Source: Parafrankia elaeagni
Lineage (GTDB): Bacteria; Actinomycetota; Actinomycetes; Frankiales; Frankiaceae
Direction of reading: 5' to 3'
NCBI RefSeq assembly: GCF_000374165.1
Contig: NZ_KB893714.1
Coordinates: 62,001-126,000, forward strand
DNA length: 64,000 nt
This document shows positions 11,042-24,480 of the stretch, in pieces (position 1 is the stretch's first letter; every line of letters starts with the position of its first letter). Under the pieces are notes generated by a model. It was given only the letters and a program-made list of their open reading frames with translations. It did not search any database and was not told where the DNA came from. The translations under genes were made by a program, and so were the position numbers.

Positions 11042-11647
11042 GTGCTGTTGTCAGACCGGGATATCCGTGCCGAGATCACGACGGGCCGCGTCCGGCTGGA
11101 TCCCTATGACGAGCGCCTGATCCAGCCGTCCAGTGTGGACCTGCGGCTGGACCGCGCGTTCCGGGTCTTCCAGAACCACCGCTACAGCCACATCGACCCC
11201 GCCATCGAGCAGGAGGACCTCACCGAGCTCGTGGCACCCGAGGGGGACGAGCCGTTCGTCCTGCACCCCGGCGAGTTCGTGCTCGGGTCGACGTTGGAGG
11301 TCATCACCCTGCCCGACGACCTCGCCGGGCGCCTTGAGGGGAAGTCGAGCCTGGGCCGGCTCGGCCTCCTGACCCACTCGACGGCGGGCTTCATCGACCC
11401 GGGCTTCTCCGGGCACGTCACGCTGGAGCTGTCCAACGTGGCAACGCTGCCGATCAAGCTCTGGCCCGGAATGAAGATCGGCCAGCTGTGCCTGTTCCGG
11501 CTGTCGACGCCGGCCGAGCATCCCTACGGCTCGGCGATCTACGGTTCTCGCTACCAGGGCCAGCGCGGGCCCACACCGTCCCGGGCCTACCGCGACTTCA
11601 CCCGGACGGCGGTTCCCGAGCTCTCCGACACGGCCCGCGCCACCTGA
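11042..11647 (+). CDS. dcd: dCTP deaminase (probably bifunctional with dUTPase)
   Basis: The 201-residue protein begins L-L-S-D-R-D-I-R and carries [24 protein letters not shown] and the active-site segment [19 protein letters not shown]. The enzyme deaminates dCTP to dUTP. The Mycobacterium tuberculosis homologue, with a very similar active-site segment, also hydrolyses dUTP to dUMP, so a combined activity is likely here. It is an ordinary cytosolic trimer family of about this length. The GTG start at 11042 lacks an SD but follows a TAGCGT hexamer, suggesting a leaderless mRNA. The stop codon lies in a 21-bp tandem repeat. Confidence 0.95.
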   Translation: MLLSDRDIRAEITTGRVRLDPYDERLIQPSSVDLRLDRAFRVFQNHRYSHIDPAIEQEDLTELVAPEGDEPFVLHPGEFVLGSTLEVITLPDDLAGRLEGKSSLGRLGLLTHSTAGFIDPGFSGHVTLELSNVATLPIKLWPGMKIGQLCLFRLSTPAEHPYGSAIYGSRYQGQRGPTPSRAYRDFTRTAVPELSDTARAT

Positions 11648-11677
11648 CCCACCCAGCGCGCCACCTGACCCACCCAG
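11636..11677. repeat. 21-bp tandem duplication spanning the dcd stop codon
   Basis: Two exact 21-base units (11636-11656 and 11657-11677) each contain the GCC-ACC-TGA end of dcd. Because 21 is a multiple of three, the second TGA (11666-11668) is an in-frame backup stop. Confidence 0.9.
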
Positions 11678-11719
11678 GCGGGCGCGGGGCCGGGCCCCGG
11701 CCGGTGTGCTCCCCACGGC

Positions 11720-11751
11720 GACGGGGCACGGCCAGCTGGCCGTGCCCCGTC
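11720..11751. terminator. Perfect palindromic hairpin between convergent genes
   Basis: A 32-base perfect palindrome (arms 11720-11735 and 11736-11751) lies between dcd (plus) and the Fe-S oxidoreductase gene (minus). It probably terminates both. Confidence 0.75.
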
Positions 11752-11794
11752 ATCCGTTCCGTCCAGTTCGGAGTTCAGACCCTCCGGTCCCGGG

Positions 11795-14023
11795 TCACAC
11801 TCCGTCCGCCGGGGACCCGGCGATCGCCGGCGTCCCCTCCGCCGCGGGCGGCGCGACCAGCGACCGGGCGAGCAGCTGCGAGACGTCGAGAACCTCGACG
11901 CTCTCCTTGGCCTCGCCCGCGAGCTTCTTCTCGGTGACGGCGTCGGAGAGCATGACGATGCAGAACGGGCAGGCCGTCGAGACCACATCGGGGTCGAGGC
12001 CGAGGGCCTCCTCCATGCGGTCGACGTTGACCCGCTTGCCGATCTTCTCCTCCATCCACATCCGCGCGCCGCCGGCGCCGCAGCAGAAGCCGCGGTCCTT
12101 GCAACGGTGCATCTCCTGCCCGCGGATGCCCGGGATGGCCTCGAGGATCTCCCGCGGCGGGGTGTAGACCTTGTTGTGCCGACCGAGGAAGCACGGGTCG
12201 TGGTAGGTCACCGAGGAGTCGATCGGAGTGATCGGGACGAGCTTGCGCTCCTCCACCAGCTTGCCGAGCAGCTGCGTGTGGTGGACGACCTCGTAGGTGC
12301 CGCCGAGTGCCGAGTACTCCCGCGCGAGGCTGTTGAAGCAGTGCGGGCAGGTCGCGACGATCTTCTTGACGCCGGTCTCGTTCAGCAGCTCGATGTTGGC
12401 CTTGGCCATCTCCTGGTAGAGGTACTCGTTGCCGAGACGGCGGGCCGGGTCACCGGTGCAGGACTCCTGGCTGCCGAGGACGGCGAACTCGACGCCGGCG
12501 ATGTGCAGCAGCTCGGCGAACGAGCGGGCGACCTTCTTGGCCCGGTCCTCGATGGCGCCGGCGCAGCCGACCCAGTAGAGGTACTCGACCTCGTCCGGGA
12601 TCTGCTCGCCCTCGTCGAGGATGCGGACCTCGAACGGCAGGCCCTCGGTCCACTCGGTACGCGACCGCGGCGAGACACCCCACGGGTTGCCGTTGTTCTC
12701 CAGGTTGCGCAGCATCACGCCGGCCTCGGACGGGAACGCCGACTCGATCATCACCTGGTAGCGGCGCATGTCGACGATGTGGTCGACATGCTCGATGTCC
12801 ACCGGGCACTGCTCCACGCAGGCCCCGCAGTTGGTGCACGACCACAGGACGTCGGGGTCGATGACCCCGCCCTCCTCCTCCGTCCCGACGAGCGGCCGGT
12901 CGACCTGGGGCTGACCGGGCTCGGGCACCCGACCGAAGCCGGACTCGGGCACGTGGTGCACCGCGTGCTTGGAGGACGCGTCCTCCGAGACACCCGTGAC
13001 CGCCTTCGACGCCTCCTCGCCCTCCTCGGCGCCCTTGGCTCCGAGGAGGTAGGGGGCCTTCGCGAAGAGGTGGTCCCGCAGGTCCATGATCAGAAGCTTG
13101 GGCGACAGCGGCTTGCCGGTGTTCCAGGCCGGGCACTGGCTCTGGCACCGCCCGCACTCGGTGCAGGTGGCGAAGTCGAGCATGGCCTTCCAGGAGAAGT
13201 CCTCGACCTTGCCGACACCGACGATGGGCTCTTCCTCCTCCATCAGCTTCTCGATGTCGGGGGTGGTGCCCAGCGGGCCCAGGGCGACCGGCTCGCGCTT
13301 GAGGATCACGTTGAGCGGGGCGAGGCCGATGTGCAGGTGCTTGGAGTAGACCACCAGCACCAGGAAGCCCATGATGATCGCGATGTTCACCAGCAGGAAG
13401 ATCGTCTCGATGATCTCGTTGGTGTGCTCCGAGAAGACATCGAGCGGGATGCTGACCAGCCAGGAGGCGAAGGCCCACCTGGTGTCGCCCTGCGGGTGGG
13501 TACCGGCGTTGAACTGTGCACCACGCATGACCAGCAAGGTCACGATGACCAGCGTGATCATCCCGAGGATGACCCACGCCGGGCCGGTGTGGGAGCCGTA
13601 GAAGCGCGACTTGCGCTCCAGTCGGGCCGGCGCGTTGCGCAACCGGATGATCGTGAAGGTGACCAGGCCGGCGAGGACCGCCACGGCGAAGAAGTCCTCG
13701 AGGAACCCGATGATCGCCCAGTCCCCGAACAGCGGGATGTGGAAGTCATGGTCGAACAGGGCGCCGTAGGCCTCGACGATCGTGAGCCCGAGGATGGTGA
13801 ATCCCCAGAAGGTGAAGAAATGAGCCAGGCCCGGCACCGACCACTTGAGCAGCTTGCGCTGGCCGCCGACCTCGGCGATCTCCGTCCAGATCCTGGTCGG
13901 CAGGTCGTCGAGACGCCCCTCGGCAGGCTGGCCGGATCTGATCAGTCTGGTCAGCCAGAAGACGCGGCGGCCGGCCACCGCGAGAGCGATCAGCGTGATC
14001 GCTCCACCGATCGCGATTCTCAC
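11795..14023 (-). CDS. Membrane Fe-S oxidoreductase (CCG-domain, HdrD/GlpC-like)
   Basis: The 742-residue protein starts with about five membrane helices (roughly residues 2-270, nitrate reductase gamma/HdrE-like). A two-cluster ferredoxin region follows, with C-T-E-C-G-R-C-Q-S-Q-C-P near 315 and C-T-N-C-G-A-C-V-E-Q-C-P near 410. Then come two CCG (cysteine-rich) domains with S-C-T-G-D-P-A-R-R, H-D-P-C-F-L-G-R-H-N and C-C-G-A-G-G. This fits a quinone- or thiol-linked electron carrier at the inner membrane, like the mycobacterial Fe-S protein Rv0338c. Its physiological partner is unknown. The start is GTG at 14023 preceded by GGAGG. It is a single-gene unit convergent with dcd. Confidence 0.88.
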   Translation of the reverse strand: MRIAIGGAITLIALAVAGRRVFWLTRLIRSGQPAEGRLDDLPTRIWTEIAEVGGQRKLLKWSVPGLAHFFTFWGFTILGLTIVEAYGALFDHDFHIPLFGDWAIIGFLEDFFAVAVLAGLVTFTIIRLRNAPARLERKSRFYGSHTGPAWVILGMITLVIVTLLVMRGAQFNAGTHPQGDTRWAFASWLVSIPLDVFSEHTNEIIETIFLLVNIAIIMGFLVLVVYSKHLHIGLAPLNVILKREPVALGPLGTTPDIEKLMEEEEPIVGVGKVEDFSWKAMLDFATCTECGRCQSQCPAWNTGKPLSPKLLIMDLRDHLFAKAPYLLGAKGAEEGEEASKAVTGVSEDASSKHAVHHVPESGFGRVPEPGQPQVDRPLVGTEEEGGVIDPDVLWSCTNCGACVEQCPVDIEHVDHIVDMRRYQVMIESAFPSEAGVMLRNLENNGNPWGVSPRSRTEWTEGLPFEVRILDEGEQIPDEVEYLYWVGCAGAIEDRAKKVARSFAELLHIAGVEFAVLGSQESCTGDPARRLGNEYLYQEMAKANIELLNETGVKKIVATCPHCFNSLAREYSALGGTYEVVHHTQLLGKLVEERKLVPITPIDSSVTYHDPCFLGRHNKVYTPPREILEAIPGIRGQEMHRCKDRGFCCGAGGARMWMEEKIGKRVNVDRMEEALGLDPDVVSTACPFCIVMLSDAVTEKKLAGEAKESVEVLDVSQLLARSLVAPPAAEGTPAIAGSPADGV

Positions 14024-14560
14024 AGGTCCTCCATCAGTCCGTGCTATCCCGTGCTGCGCTTCTCTCGTGCTGTCCGGCGGCGCGGCCAGCCTGCCCGTAC
14101 TCGCGGGTAACTTACCGGCCCGGACAGACATACACCAACGGACACCGCCGTGGAGCGCTCCGCGACCAGCCCACCCTGCAGGGCTGTCGCTCACCCCGCA
14201 CGGCTGGCGCCGGACGCACCCTGAAGAGCAAGCCTTGCCGCGACGGTGTTAGCGGCGACTAGCGGAGTGACCAGAGACACGTCCGGATCACCTGACGCAC
14301 TCCACCACACCATGCGCGTCCCCGCCGCGACGCTTCCCGACCTGCCCCGGAACCGGTGACCGGGCCCGCTCGACGTCGCCACACGCGACCCCTTCGCCCG
14401 CCCGGCGCCCGTCTCGACGCCTCCGTCGCCTCCGACCCTGCCACGCCGTGGTCCGAGCGTCGCGAGATCGGGCACCAATTGGGCCGATCTTGCCCCGAGC
14501 ACTACGGAGGCTGCTACTTTGAGTGGTAGACAACCATCGGAATCACAACTTTCCGCACCG

Positions 14561-14600
14561 CCTGCACCCGTCCAGCACCGTCTGCGCCCGTCCAGCACCG
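14561..14600. repeat. 20-bp tandem repeat, two copies
   Basis: Units 14561-14580 and 14581-14600 share 18 of 20 bases (core cccgtccagcaccg). A partial third unit follows. Confidence 0.8.
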
Positions 14601-14837
14601 CCTGCGCCGTCCGTCCCTTCCGGCCCGTTCCTGCCCGACCCGTCCGGCCGCGCGACGAGCCTCCGTCGGGACCACTGCGCGACCACGCGGGGCGTCCGTG
14701 TCGAGCCGGTCGGTCGACCGACCCGGCCGCAGCGCCAACCCGACGATCCGAGCAGGAGGGCGTGGATGGCGGTCCGGTTGACGGCCTGGTGGTGCGCGCA
14801 GCAACGACGTGCCGGCGATCTGGGCCCGCCTGTCGTG

Positions 14838-14885
14838 GATCATCCCGAGTGTCGATGTCAACTCTTGTGATGATCCCGGGTGTCG
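14838..14885. repeat. Pair of 17-bp direct repeats three helical turns apart
   Basis: GATCATCCCGAGTGTCG (14838-14854) and GATGATCCCGGGTGTCG (14869-14885) match at 15 of 17 positions, with 31 bases start to start. They lie about 150-200 bases upstream of the NERD-like gene and may be regulator sites. Confidence 0.45.
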
Positions 14886-15038
14886 CTCACCATGAGTGCG
14901 TGCCCAGTCCGGGCCGGCGCAGCCCTCGGCTGTGCCGGCCCGGGCACGCGGCGCGGCCGGCCGGCGACAGCGCCGCCACCGGAACGGCCGGTGCGTTCCC
15001 GGGGACAGGCCCCGACGACGTTGACGACCCTGCGATCC

Positions 15039-16328
15039 ATGGTGGGCACGATGGCGACTAGCACCAGGCCTGCGACGAGCCGGGCCGGGCGGCCGGGCTT
15101 CTCTCAGCACACTGAGTATCTCCGGGCGCGCGAGCACCAGGCAATGGTGCGACGGGACCGCATCTCCCGGGAGGTTCCCCGCGCCGCCATCCGCGCCGCG
15201 GTCGTCGGCCTGGGCCTCGGTCTGGTCCTCGGCTTCGGGCTGGGGATGCCGGGCCTCGGGATCACCGTCTTCGTGGCCCTGCTCGTGATCTGGCCGGGCG
15301 GGGTGGCCGTTGGCGCTTTCGGGGCGTCGCCGGACGTCGAGACGCTGCGCGAGGCGGCCGAGGCCGAACGCAAGACGGCCCGGGCGATCGCCCGGCTGCG
15401 CCGGCACGGGTACTCGATCATGCACGATCGGGCCGTCCCCTACTCGCAGGTCACGATCGGGCACCTGCTGGTCGGGCCCGGCGGAGTCATGATCCTCGGC
15501 AGCGATACCAACAAGGGCGTCGTCCGCTACAGCAAGGGCGGCGCCGTCGTGGACGGCGAATCCCTCAAGCCCGTGATCGACAAGGCCGCCTGGCTCGGCG
15601 GCGAGGTCCGCAACCAGGTTCGTGCCGCCCTGCCCGCGCTGACGATCCCGACCTTCCCGATCCTCGTCATGGTCGAGGCCAGCGTCCTGTGGAAGGACGG
15701 CGCGGTCGACGGAGTGACCGTCATCAACGTCAAGGACGTGGTCAACTACGTCCGAAACCGGCCGGGCCGCCTCAACCCAGGCCAGGTCCAGCAGGTCATC
15801 TCCGCCGCACAGCGGCTCTTTCCGCCGTTCTCCTCGAACCGCCTCGCCGAGCACGTCGTGGTCGACCGGGACCAGTGGCTCACGCTCATGGACGCCCTGC
15901 GCGGCATCCGGGAGAGCGGCGGCGACGCGTCCGGCATGCTCGACCGGCTGGCGCAGATCGAAGCCGACCTGGCCCGGCAGGCCGACCTCATCGACCGTGC
16001 CGGCCTGCCGACCTCCCGCTCCGCCGACACCGCCGGAGCCGCACCCCCCGGGGCCGGCGTGGGTGTCGTCCACGACCTCGGCGACCTGGCCGACCCAGCC
16101 GCACCGGGGATCGGTGCGCCGGCTCAGGGAGTGCCCGGGAGCCGGCCGGCCGGCGGTCTTCGCGGCCGCATCCTGGCGTCGGTGCGCCCCGAGCAGCGGG
16201 GCGGGAACTCGATCGGGCCGGCCGGCGGCCGGCCCTACCCCGAGAAGCGCATGCTCGGCAGCGACCAGCAGGCCGCCCGCTCCGACGGCGACAGCGACGG
16301 CCCCATGGAGCCGGGTTCCGGTCGGTAG
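15039..16328 (+). CDS. NERD-like (nuclease-related domain) membrane protein
   Basis: The protein (about 429 residues) has a hydrophobic double segment (about residues 50-90, Gly-rich). A region resembling the NERD nuclease-related domain follows, with A-E-A-E-R-K-T-A-R-A-I at its start, then H-L-L-V-G-P-G-G-V-M-I-L-G-S-D and V-V-D-G-E. The usual acidic residue before the L-V-G-P strand is replaced (I-G-H-L-L), and the D-T-N-K-G segment replaces the typical E-x-K, so catalysis is doubtful. A disordered, Pro/Gly-rich tail follows. Function unknown. Start may be the ATG at 15039 or at 15051; neither has a strong SD. It stands alone between long spacers. Confidence 0.65.
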   Translation: MVGTMATSTRPATSRAGRPGFSQHTEYLRAREHQAMVRRDRISREVPRAAIRAAVVGLGLGLVLGFGLGMPGLGITVFVALLVIWPGGVAVGAFGASPDVETLREAAEAERKTARAIARLRRHGYSIMHDRAVPYSQVTIGHLLVGPGGVMILGSDTNKGVVRYSKGGAVVDGESLKPVIDKAAWLGGEVRNQVRAALPALTIPTFPILVMVEASVLWKDGAVDGVTVINVKDVVNYVRNRPGRLNPGQVQQVISAAQRLFPPFSSNRLAEHVVVDRDQWLTLMDALRGIRESGGDASGMLDRLAQIEADLARQADLIDRAGLPTSRSADTAGAAPPGAGVGVVHDLGDLADPAAPGIGAPAQGVPGSRPAGGLRGRILASVRPEQRGGNSIGPAGGRPYPEKRMLGSDQQAARSDGDSDGPMEPGSGR

Positions 16329-16637
16329 CTTTCACCGGGTCCCCCCGGGATCAGCCCGCCGCGCACCGGGCGCCGGGCGAGTACCCCGCAGGGCGGCGTC
16401 CTCTGGGCGCCGCCCTCGACGCATGTCTGGATTCCGCCCGGTGATCAGGACAACGGGAACGACAGAATCCTCGCGCTGTCAGACCCCTGCAACCTTGACC
16501 ACCCTCCGAACACAATCCCATACGCAGAGTCGGTTTCCGACGTTGGCCACGCCCTATCTGCTCCATCATGCGACACCTACATCACGTAAGGTGACAGATG
16601 GGGCGACCGGCGAAGACAGCCGAGCGGACAGAGAACT
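16329..16637. other. Intergenic region upstream of the dnaK control region
   Basis: Apart from a hairpin (16391-16415), nothing gene-like is visible in these 309 bases. The dnaK operators follow directly. Confidence 0.4.
16391..16415 (+). terminator. Hairpin after the NERD-like gene
   Basis: GGGCGGCG (16391-16398) pairs with CGCCGCCC (16408-16415) around a 9-base loop, 62 bases after the stop codon. There is no U-tract. Confidence 0.5.
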
Positions 16638-16658
16638 ATTGAGTGGACAAGACTCAGG
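16638..16658 (+). promoter_or_regulatory. HspR-binding HAIR operator 1 upstream of dnaK
   Basis: ATTGAGT-N7-ACTCAGG matches the HAIR consensus CTTGAGT-N7-ACTCAAG at 12 of 14 arm positions. It lies 244 bases before the dnaK start. HspR, encoded at the end of this operon, is expected to bind it and repress heat-shock transcription at normal temperature. Confidence 0.85.
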
Positions 16659-16686
16659 TTCGACGGGCTATCCTGGATTCGTTCAT

Positions 16687-16707
16687 CCTGAGCGGACCAT
16701 ACTCAAG
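16687..16707 (+). promoter_or_regulatory. HspR-binding HAIR operator 2 upstream of dnaK
   Basis: CCTGAGC-N7-ACTCAAG matches 12 of 14 arm positions of the HAIR consensus (5/7 left, 7/7 right). Its start is 49 bases downstream of the first operator, and a TATCCT hexamer (16669-16674) lies between them as a possible -10. Confidence 0.75.
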
Positions 16708-16901
16708 TCAATTCCGGGCGCTCGACTCCGGGTGCCCGGTCCGGGCGCCAGGGGCGTGCGGCCGAGCACGGCCATCGGGCACAGGGAGTCGAGCGCACCT
16801 CGGGGCCTCGGCACCGGGCCCGGTCGACGGGCTCATACCAACCAGGGAGCGTCCCGCCGGTCTCCACCAGGCGGGCCTGCATGATCGAGAGGCATACAGA
16901 C

Positions 16902-18733
<1,832 letters not shown>

Positions 18734-18737
<4 letters not shown>

Positions 18738-19594
18738 CGTCCCCCCACGACGAGTACCGACTGGACGACAGCCGGGCCGGCGGGGACGCCGGCGCGGAGG
18801 AGCCCGTGGTCAGGGACCGGAGGCGCATCGACCCGGAAACCGGGCAGGTCCGCGTCGGTGCCGAGTCGGGCCCGGCCGGATCGGGCCCCGGCCCGGCCGG
18901 GCCGGGCTCGGGCGGCCCGGGCACGGCCGGGCCGGAACCGGCCGGTGGCGAGACCGACTCCGAGCTCGCCGCGTCGCTGCGGCGTCAGCTCGGTGAGCGG
19001 ACCGCCGACCTGCAGCGGCTGAAGGCCGAGTTCGACAACTACCGGCGCCGGGCGGCGCGGGAACGGGACGCCGCGGGCGACCAGGCCGTCTCCAAGCTGC
19101 TCACCGCACTGCTGGGCGTTCTGGACGACATCGGCCGCGCGCGGGACCACGGCGACCTCGAAGGGCCGTTCAAGGCGATCGCCGAGTCCCTCGAGGCGGC
19201 GCTGGAGTCGACCGGCCTGGAGCGGTTCGGCACACCGGGCGAGCTGTTCGACCCGCACCTGCACCACGCGCTGCTGCACTCGTACCGGTCGGACGTCAGC
19301 GAGACGACCTGCGTGGAGATCTTCCGCTCGGGTTACCGGCGCGGCAACGCGGTGCTGCGAGCCGCGCAGGTAGCGGTCGCGGAGCCCGCTGAGGACGGCG
19401 GCGACGGGCCGGATACCGGGCTCGACGGGACCGAATCGGGCACTCTTGGTGATAACGGGCACGCCGGGGCACACCCGGACGAGGGTCAGCCGGCCGGCGG
19501 CGCGTCTCCCGGAAGGGAGAACGCTCCCCTCCCGGACGACACCGGCAGCGTTCCCGGGCCGGACCGCGGGGGCCCGACCGTCAGCGCCGACTGA
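18734..19594 (+). CDS. grpE: Nucleotide exchange factor GrpE
   Basis: The 286-residue protein releases ADP from DnaK. The GrpE core runs from about residue 75 ([25 protein letters not shown]) to about 225, including the beta domain with H-L-H-H-A-L-L and the R[11 protein letters not shown] segment. It is longer than most GrpE proteins because of an N-terminal Gly/Pro/Ser-rich region and a disordered C-terminal tail of some 60 residues. The GTG start overlaps the dnaK stop by four bases, and AGGAGG precedes it within dnaK, so translation is coupled. Confidence 0.95.
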
Positions 19595-19765
19595 AGAGAT
19601 GGCCAACTGAACCATGCCGATGGACCGCTCGCGTGCCGCCCGCCCGGTGTTCCGCACCGGCCGGGCCGGTGCGTCCCGATCTGACCGGCGGCCGGGTGGC
19701 TCTGCCCGCCCGGATGCTTCCGATACCCGCGTGCCGGGTTCGTTCATGACGGAAGGAGGGGCGCC

Positions 19766-20944
19766 GTGAGTGTTCGCGACATGGTTGAGAAGGACTACTA
19801 CGCCGCTCTCGGCGTCCCCAAGGACGCCTCCGCGGCCGACATCAAGAAGGCGTACCGCCGGCTCGCGCGGGAGCTGCACCCCGACAAGAACCCCGGGGAT
19901 CTCAAGGCGGAGGCACGGTTCAAGGAGGTCTCCGAGGCCTACGACGTGCTCTCCGACGAGACCCGGCGGCGCGAGTACGACGAGGCCCGCGCGCTGTTCG
20001 CCTCGGGCGCGTATCCGGGTGCCGGCGGCGGGCGCGGCGGCATGGGCGGCTACGGCCAGCCGGGCGGCTACGGCCCGACGTCGGGTATCAACCTCGACGA
20101 CCTGCTCAACGGCAGCGGTGGGGCCGGCTTCGGCGGGATCTTCGACAACCTCTTCCAGCGGTCCTCGCCCGGCCGCGCGCCCCGCCGCGGCACCGACATC
20201 GCGGCGGAGGTGACGATCCCGTTCGAGAAGTCGCTGACCGGGCTCGAGGCGACGGTGCGGCTGCCGGGCGCCGCCACCTGCACCACCTGCGGCGGCACCG
20301 CCGCACGGCCCGGAACCTCGCCGCGGACCTGTCCGGTCTGCCGGGGCCTCGGCGTGATCTCCCGATCCCAGGGCGGTTTCGCGCTCTCCGAGCCCTGCCG
20401 GGACTGCCTGGGCAAGGGCAGCCTCATCGACCATCCCTGCACCGACTGCCACGGCACCGGGCGCCGGGAGCGCGAGCAGCGCATCCGCATCCCCGCGGGC
20501 GTCAGCGACGGGCAGCGGCTGCGGGTCCGCGGGCGCGGCTCGCCCGGGGAGCGCGGCGGCGCCGCCGGTGACCTCGAGGTCACCGTGCACGTCCAGAGCC
20601 ACCCCGTCTTCGGACGGGAAGGCCACAACCTGACTATCAGCCTGCCGGTGACCATCACGGAGGCGGCCCTCGGTGCCTCCGTGAAGGTGCCGACAATCGA
20701 CGGGACCCCGCTGACGGTCAAGGTCCCGGCCGGCACCTCGAGCGGCCGCCGTCTGCGCGCCCGGGGGCGCGGTGTCCCGCGTCCCGGCGGGGAGAGCGGC
20801 GATCTCATCGTCACGCTCGAGGTCACGGTACCCAAACCGTCGGAGCTCTCGCCGAAGGCGCGCACCGCGCTCCAGGAGTTCGCGCGGGCGCATCCCGAGG
20901 ACCCCCGTGAAACCCTGATAGCCCAGATGGAGGGACGGGCATGA
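19766..20944 (+). CDS. dnaJ: Co-chaperone DnaJ
   Basis: The 392-residue protein is a type I J-protein. It has a J domain (about residues 8-75) with H-P-D intact (E-L-H-P-D-K-N), a Gly-rich linker (about 80-120), and four zinc-binding repeats between about 170 and 235 ([30 protein letters not shown]). Two C-terminal beta domains follow. It delivers substrates to DnaK and stimulates its ATPase. The GTG start follows GGAGGG. It is 171 bases after grpE and overlaps hspR by ATGA. Confidence 0.97.
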   Translation: MSVRDMVEKDYYAALGVPKDASAADIKKAYRRLARELHPDKNPGDLKAEARFKEVSEAYDVLSDETRRREYDEARALFASGAYPGAGGGRGGMGGYGQPGGYGPTSGINLDDLLNGSGGAGFGGIFDNLFQRSSPGRAPRRGTDIAAEVTIPFEKSLTGLEATVRLPGAATCTTCGGTAARPGTSPRTCPVCRGLGVISRSQGGFALSEPCRDCLGKGSLIDHPCTDCHGTGRREREQRIRIPAGVSDGQRLRVRGRGSPGERGGAAGDLEVTVHVQSHPVFGREGHNLTISLPVTITEAALGASVKVPTIDGTPLTVKVPAGTSSGRRLRARGRGVPRPGGESGDLIVTLEVTVPKPSELSPKARTALQEFARAHPEDPRETLIAQMEGRA

Positions 20945-21534
20945 ACGCGCGCCCGAACCGTACGTCCGATCCGCCCCAGACTCCGGGCCGCGCCGGGAGT
21001 CGCTCCCAGCCGGGAACCGGCGGGCTGTCCAGGGGCCAGACCGGTCCCGCCGGCGCACCAGCCTCCTCCCATCCCACCCACGAACCGGCGCCCGGCTACT
21101 ACCAGCCCCCGGGCCCCGCGGCCGGACCCGCTCACGACGATGACGCGCCGGTCTACGTGATCTCCATCGCGGCGCAGCTCGCCGGCATGCACCCGCAGAC
21201 ACTGCGGTCCTATGACCGGCTCGGGCTGGTGACCCCCGGCCGCACCGCCGGCCGCGGACGCCGCTACTCGGCGCGTGACGTGGCACTGCTCCGCGAGGTC
21301 CAGCGCCTCTCCCAGGAGGAGGGCGTCAACCTGGAGGGCATCCGGCAGATCCTGCGCCTCGGTGCCCAGGTCGTCGCACTGCAGGCCCAGGTCCGCCAGC
21401 TCGCCGAGGAGCTGGCCGCCGCCCGCGCCGACGCCGACCGGCGCGTCGCCGAGGCGCATGCCAGCCACCGCCGTGATCTCGTCCCCATCGAGCGCGGCGC
21501 GGTCGTGGTCTGGCGGCCCGGCCACCGCCGCTGA
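20941..21534 (+). CDS. hspR: Heat-shock repressor HspR (MerR family)
   Basis: The 197-residue protein carries a MerR-type winged helix from about residue 72: [25 protein letters not shown], then R-R-Y-S and a coiled-coil region (about 125-170). HspR binds HAIR operators with DnaK as co-repressor, giving feedback on the dnaK operon and clpB; three HAIR-like sites are visible in this window. It has an unusually long Pro-rich N-terminal extension of about 70 residues. The ATG overlaps the dnaJ stop by four bases. Confidence 0.95.
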   Translation: MNARPNRTSDPPQTPGRAGSRSQPGTGGLSRGQTGPAGAPASSHPTHEPAPGYYQPPGPAAGPAHDDDAPVYVISIAAQLAGMHPQTLRSYDRLGLVTPGRTAGRGRRYSARDVALLREVQRLSQEEGVNLEGIRQILRLGAQVVALQAQVRQLAEELAAARADADRRVAEAHASHRRDLVPIERGAVVVWRPGHRR

Positions 21535-21690
21535 TCCCGGCCCGGCCGGGTGTGGGCGCCGCGCCTGTCCGCGCCCGCCTCCCTCGCGCCCCTGCCCGAC
21601 CCCGCCCACCTCGCCCATCTGTTCACCCCGTCCGCCGCCGGCGAGGCCGGCGGGGTCGGCCGGCGGACACGAGCCCGAGAAGTCCGACAA

Positions 21691-21711
21691 GTTGAGCGGG
21701 AATGACTCAGG
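21691..21711 (+). promoter_or_regulatory. HspR-binding HAIR operator upstream of clpB
   Basis: GTTGAGC-N7-ACTCAGG matches 11 of 14 arm positions of the HAIR consensus and lies 126 bases before the clpB ATG. A TATGCT hexamer (21712-21717) directly follows and could be the -10. Confidence 0.85.
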
Positions 21712-21836
21712 TATGCTGAGTGTTGTTACCGGAGGAGGCGGTGCCATCCGGCGCCGTTCGACACAGAACCCATCACGCGGAGCCGACAACTTCGGCACCG
21801 CCTGACACCGGATCGCTCCGAGACACTGGGGTCGCC

Positions 21837-24449
<2,613 letters not shown>

Positions 24450-24468
24450 CCACCCCGGACCGGTCTCA

Positions 24469-24474
24469 TACAGT
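24469..24474 (+). promoter_or_regulatory. Putative promoter for leaderless psuG
   Basis: TACAGT ends six bases before the psuG ATG. CTGACC (24446-24451), 17 bases upstream, is a fair -35 and overlaps the end of clpB. Confidence 0.6.
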
Positions 24475-24480
24475 CGGCGC

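Larger units (their letters stand above)
14024..15038. other. Long divergent intergenic region
   Basis: About 1 kb separates the Fe-S oxidoreductase (minus) from the NERD-like gene (plus). No open frame here has coding character or family similarity I recognise. It contains a 20-bp tandem repeat (14561-14580, 14581-14600) and a direct repeat pair at 14838-14885, annotated separately. Confidence 0.45.

Noticed and set aside
12107-14110. Plus-strand open frame of 667 codons
   Set aside because: It is antisense to the Fe-S oxidoreductase gene, whose domains are unmistakable; long antisense frames are expected in very GC-rich DNA.
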